Below, piece by piece: positions 22,361 to 34,537 of a DNA stretch of 64,000 bases. The DNA comes from Euryodendron excelsum (taxonomy: Eukaryota; Streptophyta; Magnoliopsida; Ericales; Pentaphylacaceae). Where the stretch lies: positions 36,983,683 through 37,047,682 of the forward strand of contig CM065377.1 in NCBI GenBank assembly GCA_033060915.1, written 5' to 3'. Numbering within the stretch: the first letter of the stretch is position 1; each line of letters begins with the position of its first letter. The notes beneath the pieces are model-generated. The model saw only the letters and a program-made list of their open reading frames with translations. It was not told the DNA's origin and ran no database searches. Both the position numbers and the translations under genes were made by a program.

Positions 22361-25300
22361 GTTACTATTGCGTACAGATTTTTCGCACTTGAGGAATACA
22401 CACACAAGCGGGAAAAATGTTGTACTCTCTCGTTAGAACTCACCTTCCTAGAAGAGTGAGTGCGACTAAGTTTGAATTGAAAAATAGATTTAAATGAAGG
22501 GCTTTTAGAAAAGATTTGGTGTCGCCACCTAACTTGATTAAGGTGAGTTAGGTTACCTAAAAACTAAGCATAATCCGAAAACTACACTTAGGATTTTTGA
22601 AAACGATTTTGAAAATATCTTCTCAAGAGAAGGTTTTTAAGAAAACAGATTGTTTGGCAACCATTGAAAAATATTTAGCCCTTCTTTTTGAAAAATAACT
22701 CCGTTTTGGTCTATGAAAACAGTGATTCTAAGTTCAGAGGTTGGTTACGTGTAGGGAAGACGCACTAAGCCATCACCCTACCGCACCCTTTCGGTACCTA
22801 CATGTCAATCCACCCTAGATTCACCTATGAGAGTCTTCAACTAACTATTGTTCAATCCTATCCACTTTGAAAACAATGTTTGAAAAGAAACTAACATGAT
22901 GCATGATATACAAGTGTAAGAAAAGAGAATTGAAAAATAGATTTGGAAAGAAATTGATTTGATTTGAAAAGGAAAAGATAGAAGTTTGAATTTGGAAAGA
23001 AGGTTTTGGAAATTGAAAATAGAGATTGAAAATAGAAATAGATCATGGAATTGAAAACTTGAAGAAAATTATAGGATTAGAGATTGGAAAGAAGTTGTAG
23101 AAATAGAAATTTGAAACACGTTGTGGAATTAGAGATTTGAAAAAGGTTGTGGAAATAGAAACTTGAAAAAGGTTGTGACCGCACCTATGAAAGTTGCTTA
23201 CGTATCCTTTTGGAGGAATCAAGTTAGTCGTAGTCCAGACAAGAGTCCGATAGAAAATAGAAGGTATGATTGGAAGAAAGAGATTGAATTGAAAATTGGA
23301 TTGGAAAATTGAGATATTGAACCTTGATTGGAAGATTTTAAAAGATTGGTTTTGAAGGACTTGGTTTTAGGAAACCTAGAAAGACTTGAGACTTAGAAAA
23401 GATTTGACTTGACTTGGAAGGATTTTAGAAAAGATTTGACTCAAAAGTTGGACTTGAAAAGATTAGGAAAGACTAGATTTAGGAAAGATTAGATTTAGGA
23501 AAAGTTCGAATTAGGAAAGTGTCATTTTAGGAAAGTTTTGTAATTAGGAAAGTTTTGAATTAAGAAAGTTACAACTTATGAAAGTTTTAGGTTTAGGAAA
23601 GTTTTGAAATTGGATTCGTTTTAAGAAAGGTTTTTTAATAGGAAAGTGTTGAATTTAGAAATGTTTTGAATTAGGAAAATTTTAGTTTAAGACAGGTTTA
23701 GAATTTGGATAGTTTCAAGTTAATAAAGTTTTGAATTAAGAAAGTTTTGGGTTTAGAAAGCTTTGGATTTAGAAAGATTTAAAATTTAGAAAGTTTTAGA
23801 GTTTTAGTTTTAGAAAATCTTGAGATTAGGAAAGGTTGAGTTTAGAAATGATTTGAAAACTTAGATTTAAAAAGTTAAGATTTAGAAAGGGATAGAATTA
23901 GGAAATGGTTGAATTAGGAAAGATGTGGAAGTTGAGTTTAAAAATTTAGGAAAGATTTTTTATGTTCAAGTTTTGGAGACTTAAGATTTAGGAAAGTAGA
24001 AGATTAGGAAGGAGCTAAATTAGGAAAGATTTGGATTATGAATGGATTGGATTTTGTTTTTAAAAGGGAAGATTTGATTTTGTTTCCAAAAACGGAAGAT
24101 AGGATCTAGTTTCCTAAACGGGAGATTGAATTTGATTTCCTAGAGGGAAAGTTTGATTTGACAAGGATTTGAAAAAGGTAGTTTTACAAACCCTAGATTT
24201 GGAAGTATATAATTTTGACGTAGAAAATAGGTTTTGGAAACTTATGATTTTGATGTAGAAAGGGAGATTTGGGAAACCTAGGTTTGGGGAAATGTTCAAA
24301 ATCACGTTTTTGGAAAGAAAATTAGGGTTTCCTAATTGTTGGCCCTAGGGCTTGACTTGGATTCTAAGAAAATGGGTTTTTGGAAAGTGCGTTTTTGGAA
24401 ACGAAGATTTTGGAAAGGAAATACTAAAGAGGAGTTTCTAGAAAGTGAATTTTGAAAAGAGAGAGTTTTTAGAAAGAGATTTTGGAAGAAGCTTTTTGGA
24501 AAGAGTTTTTAGGAAAATGAATTTTGAGGAAAGCGTTTTCTAGGAAGGAAACCTAGGGAGTGTTTTTAGGAAATGAATTTTGAGGAGAGTGTTTTGGAAA
24601 GAAGTTTAAGAAGTTTTGAAAAAAACGGATTTTTGGAGGGAGGTTTTAGAAAACAATTTTGAAAAGAAGAGTTTTTGGAATGCACGTTGAAAAAGGAGGT
24701 TTTAGTTTAAGAGATTTTTGAACATAGAGTTTTTTGGAAAGTATGAAAACATTTCACTTTCCTAAAGCGATTTTAACCATAAGAAGGCTATAACCACTTT
24801 AAGAAAGTGGTTTTGAAAACAACAAGATTTGAAAATATGGACCATAAAAGTCATTTTAAATGTAACACTTTCCTAAAGCAATCCTAGCAATGGAAAATCT
24901 AGAATTACCCTAGGATTGTGATTTTGAAAAAAAGTTTTGAAAAAAGAGATTTTAATGCAAGCTTGGAAAACGAGTTTGAAAACTATTTTGGAAGAATGCA
25001 AGATAATGATATGCACAATGTAAATTTGGGGTCGTGAACATACAAGGTTAATGCTTCACCACATAATCAACGGGGTCGAACCCACGTGGTCTTTGGTTAG
25101 ACTAAAAAAAAGCCCCCGACACGGTGACCTTCTAATAGTCTAATCCTACACATGGACCGGGAGTCCCCTTGTTTCAAGCATGCAAAGAAAGAGGGGGGGG
25201 GGGGGGAAGAGATGGGGGATTAAAATAGAGAAAACCCAAGTGGGTTAGGAGAGAGAAGAGAGAGGGGGGAAGTGCAGAAACTTAAAAAGAAAGCCTACCG

Positions 25301-25623
25301 TATGTCTTGTTTATTTCACTTTGCTTTGCGCTCCTTGCTTTCTTGTTTTTTCTTCGGTCTTCACTTCAGTCCTTGAGAGCTTTGTCTTGGTCTTCAAATC
25401 TTCGTAGTTGCAGAACTCCAAGTCTTCAATGGAGGGTTGGAGGCTAGTGTATAAGTGTATAGGGGTGTGTATGAGTGTATATGAGGCTAGGGCTTGTGTA
25501 TGGTAGCTAGGGTTTGGAAAACCTAAGGAAGCTAGGGTTTAGGAAGTGTACGTGCTTTGTGTATCAAAAATTAGGATTTTTAGAATGAGTTTGTAGACCC
25601 CTCTCACGCTAGAAGAGGCTCTG

Positions 25624-25631
25624 TATTTATA
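25624..25631 (-). promoter_or_regulatory. LTR TATA box (3' LTR of 22-kb element)
   Basis: TATAAATA on the minus strand with the GGCGCC block at 25652-25712 just upstream in element sense. Confidence 0.7.
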
Positions 25632-25960
25632 AAAATGCGACAGACTTAGCGCCTGTTGCAATGGCACCAGGCCAATTCTTGGCTTGGCGCCATTACTAGT
25701 GGCGCCAGCTAGTTAGGAAATTTTTAGGTCAGCAAGTAACGTATCTTTGGAAGATTTGGGCACCTGTACTAGTGACTACCATGCAATTTTTAGCCTGACT
25801 TCACTAGGAGTGACTCCGGAAGGTTCAGGAACGATTTGAAGAGGCCAGGAATGACCCGGAGAGCCAGAAAAGGGCAGGAACACTTAGAACAGTGTCCCAA
25901 AGGTATTTGACTTAAAAAATGAGGATAAGATATGTCGAAAGGATTGACTGAGCCGTTAGA

Positions 25961-26442
25961 GGCAAAACGGTCAATTAGGTTGGAAAGCTGCCGGGACAGA
26001 CTTGGAATGTCCCAGAAAAAGACTCGAGACTTGGGGACATTATTTAGAATGTTCCCAAAGGTTGCCAGTTTGATACCCAGAGCCGGTGTGGTCGGAAAAG
26101 GTGACCGGCCCACCAGGGGCAAAACGGTTATTTCGCACCGAGTTTGACGGAACTGACTCGGAATGATCCAGAAAGATAGAGGAAGGTTGAGAATACTTAT
26201 AAGAAGCAATCTCAGGAGGTTACCAGTTTGATACCCGGAGCCGGCGTGGCTAGAAAAAGGCGATCGGCCGACCAGGGACAAAACGGTCATTTTGCACCGG
26301 GTTTGCCGGAATTGACTCGGAATGATCTGGAAAGATAGAGGAAGGTTGAGAATGCTATAAGAAGTATTCTCGGGAGATTACTGGTTTGATACCCAGAGCC
26401 GGTGCGGTTCCCGGGGCGCGCGGATCCCTAGGGGCAAAATGG
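25961..26442. repeat. U3 subrepeat array, period about 157 bp
   Basis: The anchor GGCAAAACGG (or one-base variants) recurs at 25961, 26118, 26277 and 26433, spacings 157, 159 and 156. Between anchors each unit carries the same order: CCGGAACTGACTCGGAATGA, GGTTGAGAATACT, GGTTACC-GTTTGATACCC and AGCCGGTGTGG. The minus-strand open frame at 25790-26290 is a by-product of this array. Confidence 0.85.
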
Positions 26443-26999
26443 TCATCTTGATCGGAAAGTCTCAAAATTGGCCTGAAATTGAGTAGGAGACACCTAATCA
26501 TGCCGGATTGCTTTCAAGGCAATCTTAGAAGGTTAGACTTACCGTTCTGAAGACTCAGGTGTGTTCTCGAGAAACGTGCCGGAAAAGGCCCAAGGGGTAG
26601 TTTGGTCATTTTTCACCGAAGTGGACTAGCAGGCACTAGTGTTGACCTGGGTTTTGAGTGTTTCCATCACTCTGACAGTGGTCGCGTGATATAGGGTTTT
26701 GTTGGCAATTCCCTATATCGACCTGTTTGCAAGTATTTTCGCTACTCTGACGATTGCGATGTTTGCGAGTATTTCCGCTGCTTTAACGGTTCACGATCAT
26801 TCCCGAGACTGCCTGATCTCGGGAAGCTACTAAAGGGACTTAGCGCCTGAGAATCAACTTTCTTGAAAGGCGTGCCTAAACTGACATTTTTGCATTGGCG
26901 GGCTAGTAGGCGCCAAAGGTGGACCGTTCTACCATCTAGAGGACTTGAGGTCTCGTTCCGGTTGATAGGTTTAAAGGGACTTACCATTTCGAAGAGATT

Positions 27000-27460
27000 T
27001 TCTTCGAAAAACATGCCAGACTGTCTCGTGGAATAAACTGTCTCGAGAGAGGGATTGGAATTGGAATTGGAATTGGAAAGGGGACATACCGTTTTCAGAA
27101 AGACGAGCCTACATTGGAATTGGAAAGATGTCTTATCGTCTTCGGAAAGACGCGCCTGATTGAATAGATTTACCATCTCAAGGAATCAATTGTCTTGAGA
27201 GAGGAATTGGAATTGGAAAGGGGACTTACTATCTTCGGAAAGACGTGCCTGATTTAGAATTTGAAAGGAGACTTACCGTCTTTGGAAAGACGTGCCTGAT
27301 TTGGAATAGATTTTCCGTCTCGAGGAATCAATTGTCTCAAGAGAGGGATTGGAATTGGAATTGGAAAGGGGACTTACCGTCTTCGGAAAGATGCGCCTGA
27401 TTAGGAATTAAAAAGGGGACTTACCGTCTTCGGAAAGACATACCTAATTTAGAATTTAGA
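27000..27460. repeat. U3 minisatellite with self-complementary units (3' LTR)
   Basis: Degenerate tandem units containing GGGGACTTACCGTCTTCGGA, AAGACGTGCCTGATT and a CTGTCTCGAGAGAGGGATTGG block, with a GGAATT run between them. The longer and more regular version is at 33801-34330. Confidence 0.75.
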
Positions 27461-27647
27461 AAGGGCGATGCCCCCAGGGGCATTTTGGTTATTTTACCTC
27501 TATTTGGGCCCGGTGGGACCCGCGAAATGATGAATTGACAAGATTAGACTTAGAAAGTTAATTTGGATTGAAATATGCCAACAATGGCTTGAACATAAGT
27601 CTGGACGGAGTGGAGACCGCTGAGTGGTCAAAAATAGGGTGCTTACA

Positions 27648-27665
27648 GCTGCCCCTCTTTTTTTT
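27648..27665 (-). promoter_or_regulatory. Polypurine tract of the 22-kb element
   Basis: On the minus strand the bases just before the 3' LTR are a run of eight A, then GAGGGGCAGC, and then TGTAAGC of the LTR. This is the expected plus-strand primer position and form for a Ty3/Gypsy element, and it fixes the orientation as minus. Confidence 0.8.
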
Positions 27666-28561
27666 GTCTTTGCTTGTCGAAGATAGAAAACGATAAAGTA
27701 AGAGCCCCATATTGACCGTGAGGCGGTCGGAGAGACGGATATTGGGAAACGGGGGTTTGAAAATGGGTATCGGGCCCAAAAGGCCTTCAAAAATAAGTTT
27801 TGGCTAGCAAAAGGGCAAAGCTACCCAAAATTGGGAACCGGCGCCACTCCTGTGGTAGAAAATGCTTGGTGCCTCTGCTAGGGGCGCCAGGCTTGGAGTT
27901 AAAACCAGAAAAATTCTGGTTCGAATAGCTGTGGTATTTTGAAGAGTTTGGGAGAATCTTAAACTTGATTGGAAAAGAAATTTTCTTAAAGAACTGAATT
28001 AGAAAAGCTTAGAGATGGATTGAAAAATTTGAGATTTGATTTTGAAAATGATTTTTGACCTTGATTTTCGAAGTAGATTTGGGAAGGAAACATTTAGCAA
28101 CCTTAGAATTTGATTTTGAGAAGTGATTTTGAAGATGAACTTTTGGAAGAGAGAACTAGAAAACCTTTTGAAAATCAATTTTGGAAAGGAACTTTTAGAA
28201 GAAAGATTTTTTGAAAACTTTTGAAGGAAAATAATAGGAAACCCCTAAGAAACTGATTTTGAAAATGAAACTTTTGAAGGGAAGAAGTTAAAAAAAAATT
28301 TCGAGAATTGTTTTTGAAAAAATAACTTTTTAAGAAACCTTTGAGAGTTTATTTTAGAAAAGAACCTTTGAATGAAAAGTTTAAGAAACCCTTTAAGTTG
28401 GTTCGAGTAGAATTTATATGAAAGTTGTGTCATTCATTTTCATTTATATTTTATCTTTGGTTATTATCATTATTAATTTTTTTTTCTTATCTTTTGTACT
28501 ACATATACCATGTATTGATAGCTCTTACTTGAATCACCTTTCAAGATGGCATACACGAGCA
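27666..28561. other. Non-coding sequence between antisense gene and 3' LTR
   Basis: No coding frame recognised. A GGCGCC dyad-like stretch (about 27838-27897: GGCGCCACTCC ... GGGGCGCCAGG) recalls the LTR promoter block, and 27950-28400 is a run of TTTTGAAAA/TTTTGGAAA units like the LTR U5. These may be LTR-derived, and in plus-strand sense they would lie upstream of the antisense gene. Confidence 0.45.
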
Positions 28562-29178
28562 ATGACGGCTCCAAAGGGAGACACTGCTTCGGGAAGGTGG
28601 CCCAGACAGATTTCGTCGGCAGCTCCAGTAGTTTTAGGGGTAGTCAGCACTTTACCAATCGAGCACCTTCTAGCCAGATTGGGAGGGGGGAGTAGGCCTC
28701 CAGTCGACCCCTTCCCTCCAGTTGAGCCAGCCTTCGAGGATGAGATGGACGTCGAGGTTTTCCACTTTTGACTTTTGGGATGGCCGACGCTATTTTGAGC
28801 TGACTACGGGTTTGGTATGACAGGTATCCTCCAGATGAGCAAGACATTTTTGCTGGTCCTTTGGTTACATGGCTTCTCTCCTATTAATGTAGCTTGCTTT
28901 CTCACAGTGGTTTCCTTTTGGCCACCTGACCTGTCTCTCTTCCATTTTGCAGAATGTGAGCTTGCCCCTACTCCTCATGAGTATGGCTTCCTCCTAGGTC
29001 TTCGGGATGGTTCAGCTGACATTATGGGACCTACTTTTCCTGATGGCTGCATCATGATTGTCTCTTTTCAGTTTGGGCTCCATTGTGCGGCCTTTTCTTC
29101 TGATCTGCTGCCCCAGTTTCCTCATGTCCCGGTGAAGTTCTTATCTCTCTCATTTTGAGTTTGCGACAGATAAGGGAC
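28562..29178 (+). pseudogene. Antisense ORF remnant, N-terminal part (plant mobile-domain/DUF7745-like)
   Basis: It starts at ATG 28562 (MTAPKGDTASGRW) and runs with stops and at least one frameshift (near 28770-28830) to the solo-LTR insertion. The readable part has an FHFAECELAPTPHEYGFLLG motif, which resembles the 'function/weight test then EY..LLG' region of plant mobile-domain or DUF7745-type proteins common in plant transposons. It lies on the strand opposite to its host element, next to the 3' LTR. This fits the extra antisense genes known from some Tat elements (for example Grande). The function of such proteins is unknown. The reading frame resumes at 34538 past the GGGAC solo LTR. 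Identity rests on pattern only. Confidence 0.5.
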
Positions 29179-32100
29179 TGTTGCGCCCAAATTTTTCGCA
29201 CTCGAACAATACTCACACAAGCGGGAAAAATGTTGTACTCTCTTATTAGAACTCACCCTCCTAGAAGAATGAGTGCGACTAGGTTTGAATTGAAAATTTG
29301 ATTTGAATAAAGAGCTTTTGGAAAAGATTTGGAGTCGTCACCTAACTTGATTAAGGTGAGTTAGGTCACCTAAAAACTAAGAATAATCCAAAGACTACAC
29401 TTAGGGTTTTGAAAAAAGATTTTGAAAATATCTCCTCGGGAGAGGGTTTTTAAGAAAACAGGTTGTTTAGCAACCTTTGGAAAACATTTAGCCCTTTTTT
29501 GAAAAATAACTCCGTTTTTGGTCTTTCGAAAATAGTGATCTAGGTTCGGAGGTTGGTTACGTGTAGGGAAGACACACTAAGCCATCACCCTACCCCGCCC
29601 TTTCAGTACCTACATGTCAATCTACTCTAGATTCACCTATGAGAGTCTTTAACTAACTAATGTTCAATCCTATCCACTTTGAAAAACAATGTATAAAAAA
29701 AAAAACATGATGCATGATATGCAAGTGCAAGAAAAGAGAATTGAAAAATAGATTTGGGAATAGATTTGAAAAGAAATTGATTTGATTTTAGAAGAAAGAT
29801 TTGAAAGGATAGATTTGAAATTAGAAAGTTTAAAAAATTAGAAACAGAGATTTGAAAATAGAAATTTGAAATTGGAAGTTTGAAAATAGATTGGAGATTT
29901 GAAAAGATTGTGGAATTAGAGATTTGAAAAATGTGGAGACCGCACCCATGAGGGTTGCCTACGTATCCTTTTGGAGGAATCAGGTCAGTCGTAGTTCGGA
30001 TAAGAGTCCAATTGAAAATAGAAGGTTGGATTAGAAGAAAGAGGTTGAATTGGAAATTGGATTGGAAGATTGAGATATTGAACTTAGAAGAGAATATTGA
30101 AAATTGGAATTTAGAATTCTGGAATTGAAGAGATTGGATTTTGATTTTAAAAGATTGAGGTTTTAGGAAACCTAGACTTAAGAAAGATGAGACTTAGGAA
30201 AGACTCGAGAGTTTAAGAAAGATTGGATTTAGGAAAGGTTCGAATTAGGAAAGGTCCGATTTAGGAGAGTTTCGAATTAGGAAAGTTTTCAAATTAAGAG
30301 AGTTTCAAAATTAGGAAAGTGTCATTTTAGGAAAGTTTTGATTTAGGAAAGTTTCAACTTAGGAAAGTTTTGAATTAAGAAAGTTTTACTTTGAGAAAGG
30401 TTTTTAAAATAGAAAAGTGTTGAATTTAGAAATGTTTTGAATTAGGAAAGTTTAGTTTAAGAAAGGTTTAGAATTTGAAAAGTTTCAAGTTAAGAAAGTC
30501 TTGAATTTGGAAAGCTTAGAATTTTAGAAAGATTTTAAATTAGGAAAGATTTAGAAAATGTTTGAATTAAGAAGGCTTCAACTTAAGAAAGTTTTGAATT
30601 AAGAAAGATTTGAAATTTAGAGAGTTTAAGATTTGGAAAGTTTTAGAGTTTGAGTTTTTAGAAAATCTTGAGATTAGGAAAGGTTTGAGTTTAGGAAAAG
30701 ATTGGAAAGCATAGATTTGGAGAGTTAAGATTTGGAAAAGGGGTAGAATTAGGAAAGGGTTGAATTAGGAAAGATTTGCAAGTTGAGTTTTAAAATTTAG
30801 AAAAGATTTTTATGTTCAAGTTTTGGAAACTTAAGATTTAGGAAAGTGGAGGATTAGGAAAGAGTTGAATTAGGAAAGATTTGGATTTTGTTCTTAAAAG
30901 AGAAGGTTTGATTTTGTTTCCAAAAACGGAGGATTGGATTTAGTTTCCTAAACGGGGAGATTGGATTTGGTTTCTTAAAGGAAAGATGAGATTTGGCAAG
31001 GATTTGGAAAAGGGAAGTTTTAGAAACCCTAGATTTGGAAGGCTATAGTTTTGACGTAGAAAATAAGTTTTGGAAACTTAGGTTTTAAGGTAAGTTTGAA
31101 AATCATGTTTTTGGAAAGAAAACTAGGGTTTCCTAATTGTGGGTTCTAGGACTTGACTTGGGCACCAAGAAAAAGGATTTTTGGAAAGTACGTTTTTGGA
31201 AATAAAGATTTTTAGAAAGGAAATCCTAGAGAGGAGTTTCGAGAGGGAAGATTTCGGAAAGAGAGTTTTTGGAAACGAAAATTTTTAGAGGGGAATCCTA
31301 GAGAGGAGTTTTTGAAAAGTGTGTTTTTGGAAACAAGTTTTTTTGGAAGGAAATCCTAGAGGGGAGTTTCTAGAAGGAAGATTTTGGAAAGAGAGTTTTT
31401 GAAAAGATTTTTGGAGAGAGTTTTTCTAGGAAAGAGACTTAGGGAACGTTTTTGGAAAGTGGACTTTGAAGAGAGCGTTTTGGAAAGGAGTTGAAAAAGG
31501 AAGTTTTGAAAAGAGTTTTTAGAAAACAATTTTGGAAAGAGGAGCTTTTGGAAAGCATGTTGGAAAAGAGATTTTTAGGAGGAGGGATTTGAAAAGAGAG
31601 TTTTTAGAGGGTATAAAAACATCTCATTTTCCTAAAGCGATTCTAGCCATAAGAAGGCTAGAACCACTTTAAGAAAGTGGTTTTGAAAATAACAAAGGTT
31701 GAGAATATGGATCATGTTGGTCACTTTAAATGTAACACTTTCCTAAAGCAATCCTAGCCATGGAAAAGCTAGAATCACCCTAGGATTGTGATTTTGAAAA
31801 CAAGTTTTGAAAAAGAGGATTTTGATGCAATTTTGAAAACAAGTTTGAAAACGATTTTGAAAACAACTTTAAAAATGACTTTTGGAAGATGCAAGATCAT
31901 GATATGCACAATGCAATTTTGGGGTCGTGAACATATAAGGTTAAGGCTTCACCACATAATCAAGGGGGTCAAACCCACGTGGTCTCCGATTAGCCTAAAG
32001 GAAAGCCCCCGACACGGTGACCCTCCGTTAGTCTAATCTTACACATGGACAGGGAGTCCCCTTGTTTCAAGCATGCAAAGAAAGGGGGGAAAATAGATGG

Positions 32101-32858
32101 GGGATTAAAATAGAGAAAACCCAAGTGGGTTAGGAGAGAGAAGAGAGAGGGGGGAAGTGTGAAAATTTAAATAGAAAGCCTACCGTATGTCTTGTTTACT
32201 TTGTGTGCCTTGCTTTCTTCGGTCTTCACTTCACTTCAGTCTTGATCTTTGAGGGCTCATCTTTTAATCTTCAAGGCTTCGGTTTGTAGCTCTTCAAGTC
32301 TTCAAAGGAGGGTTGGAGGCTAGCATAAGTGTATGAGGGTGTGTATGAGTGTATGTAAGGCTAGGGTTTGTGTATGGTGGCTAGGATTTGGAAAACCTAG
32401 GGAAGCTAGGGTTTAGGGAGTGCACGAGCTCTGTATATCGAAATATATGATTTTTAGACTGAGTTTGCGGACCCCTTTCATGCTGGAAGAGGTTTTGTAT
32501 TTTTAGAGAGGGGAATGCACTAGCGCTAGGCCAAAACTTACACTAGCGCCACTAGGGGTGGCACCAGGCCATTTTTTGGCTTGGCGCCACTACTAGTGGT
32601 GCCAGCCATTTAGGAAATATTTAAGGTTGGCAAGCAACGTATCTTTGACTAGATATGGGCGCTTGTAGTAGTGACTACCATGCAATTTTTAGCCTGGCTT
32701 CACTAGGAGTGACTTCGGAAAGTCCGAGAATGATTTAAAGGACCGAGAATGGTCTGGAAGGCTAGAAAAGAGCATGAAAACTTATAATAGTGCCCCAGAG
32801 GTATTTGACTTGAGAAATGAGGATAGTATGTGTCAGAAGGGTTAACCAAGCCGTTAAG

Positions 32859-33338
32859 GGCAAAACGGTCAATCGGGTTGAAAAGCTGTCGGGACGGACT
32901 CGGACTGTCCCGGAAGAAGACTCGAGATTTGGAAACATTATTTAGAATGTTTCCAAAGGTTGCCGGTTTGATTCCCAGAGCCAGTGTGGTCGAAAAAGGC
33001 GACCGGCCCACCAGGGGCAAAACAGTTATTTTGCACCGGGTTAGCCGGAACTGACTCGGAATGATCCGAAAAGGTAGAGGAAGGTTGAGAATAGTATAAA
33101 AAGTAGTCTCAGAAGGTTACTGGTTTGATACCCAGAGCCGGTGTGGTCGGTAAAGGTGACCGGCCCACTAGGGGCAAAACGGTCATTTTGTACCGGGTTG
33201 GCTGGAACTGACTCGGAATGATCCGGGAAGATAGAAGAAGGTTGAGAATACTATAAGAAGCAATCTTAAGAGGTTACCGGTTTGATACCCAGAGCCGGTG
33301 TGGTTCCCGGGGCGTTCGGATGCCTAAGGGTAAAATAG
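32859..33338. repeat. U3 subrepeat array, period 156-157 bp
   Basis: Anchors GGCAAAACGG or variants at 32859, 33016, 33173 and 33329 (spacings 157, 157, 156). Same unit content as the array at 25961. Confidence 0.88.
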
Positions 33339-33800
33339 TCATCTTGACCGAAAAGTCTCAGAAAAGGCCCAAGGGGCAGTTTGGTCATTTTTCACCGAAG
33401 TGGACTAGCAGGCATTGGTGTTGACCTAGGTTTTGAGTGTTTCCGCCACTCTGACGGTGGTTGTAGTGACACAAGGGTTTGTTGGCAATTCCCTATGTCA
33501 ACCTGTTTGCGAGTATTTCCGCTACTCTAATGGTTGCGATGTTTGCAAGTATTTTCGCTACTCTGACGGTTTGCGATCAATCTCGAGACTGTCTGATCTC
33601 GGGAAGCTGCTAAAGAGACTTAGCGCTTGAGAAGTCAATTTTCTCAAAAGCCGTGCCTAAACAAACATTTCTGCATTGGCAGGCTAGCAGGCGCCAAAGG
33701 TGGACCGTTCTACCATTAAGGGGACTTGGGGTCTCGTCCTGGTTGTCGGGTTTAAAGGGACTTACCGTTTCAAAGAGATTTTCTTCAAAAAACGTGCCGG

Positions 33801-34330
33801 ACCGTCTCGAGGAATAAACTGTCTCAAGAGAGGGATTGAAATTGGAAAGGGGTCTTATCGTCTTCGGAAAGACGTGCCTGATTTGAAACCGTCTCGAGGA
33901 ATAAACTGTCTCGAGAGAGGGATTGAAATTGGAAAGGGGTCTTATCATCTTCGAAAAGACGTGCCTGATTTGAAACCGTCTCGAGGAATAAACTGTCTCG
34001 AGAGAGGGATTGGAAAGGGGTCTTATCATCTTTGGAAAGACGTGCTTGATTTGGAACCGTCTCGAGGAATAAATTGTCTTGAGAGAGGGATTGGAAAGGG
34101 GACTTACCGTCTTTGGAAATATGTGCCTAATTTGGAACCGTCTCGAGGAATAAACTGTCTCGGGAGAAGGATTGGAAAGGGGACTTACCGTCTTCGAAAA
34201 GACGTGCCTGATTTGGAACCGTCTCGAGGAATAAACTGTCTCGAGAGAGGGATTGGAAATGGGACTTACCGTCTTCAGAGAGACGTGCCAGATTTGGAAC
34301 CGTCTCACGGAATAAACTGTCTCAAGAGAG
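33801..34330. repeat. Seven-unit U3 minisatellite (87-bp then 81-bp units)
   Basis: The anchor ACCGTCTCGAGGAATAAACT recurs at 33801, 33888, 33975, 34056, 34137, 34218 and 34299, so periods are 87, 87, 81, 81, 81 and 81. Each unit holds two short dyads, one around GTCTCGAG and one of the form GTCTTCGGAAAGAC. All periods are multiples of three, so long frames stay open on both strands (33700-34437 plus, 33610-34308 minus). These are not genes. Confidence 0.93.
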
Positions 34331-34537
34331 GGGTCGGAGTTGGAATTAGAGAGAACAATGCCCCTAAGGGCATTTTGGTCATTTTGCCTCTATTTGGGCC
34401 TGGCGGGCCCGCAAAGCAATGGACAGACGGGATTTAGACTTAGAGAGTCGGTTTCAATTAGGATATGTCCATATTGACTTGAGTACAAGTCTGGACGGAG
34501 CGTAGATTGTCGAGAGGTCAAAAATGGGGTGCTTACA

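Larger units (their letters stand above)
22366..27647 (-). mobile_element. 3' LTR of the 22-kb element
   Basis: 5282 bp. The inner boundary GGGTGCTTACA abuts the polypurine tract at 27648. The outer end is mutated (TATTGCGTACAG in place of TGTCGCGCCCAG) but keeps register with the other copies and directly follows the GTTAC duplication. TATA box at 25624-25631, G run at 25193-25206, 157-bp subrepeats at 25961-26442 and a minisatellite of GTCTTCGGAAAGACGTGCC units at about 27000-27460. It is about 400 bp longer than the 5' LTR, mainly because of minisatellite copy number. Confidence 0.85.
29179..34537 (-). mobile_element. Solo LTR inserted in the antisense gene, TSD GGGAC
   Basis: 5359 bp from TGTTGCGCCC to GGGGTGCTTACA, flanked by GGGAC at 29174-29178 and 34538-34542 (exact). 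It is the longest LTR copy in the window, owing to expanded U3 repeats: four 157-bp anchors at 32859-33338 and seven minisatellite units at 33801-34330. The TATA site is mutated (TATTTTTA on plus, 32499-32506). It is younger than the 22-kb element, which it interrupts. Confidence 0.9.

Noticed and set aside
25790..26290. 166-codon minus-strand frame (and similar frames at 32703-33020, 43388-43654 and 55794-56135)
   Set aside because: They lie in the U3 157-bp subrepeats of LTRs, recur with different breaks in each copy, and are open by chance.
33610..34437. Overlapping open frames of 245 codons (plus) and 232 codons (minus)
   Set aside because: Both arise from a minisatellite with periods divisible by three; the products are simple repeats and no family was recognised.
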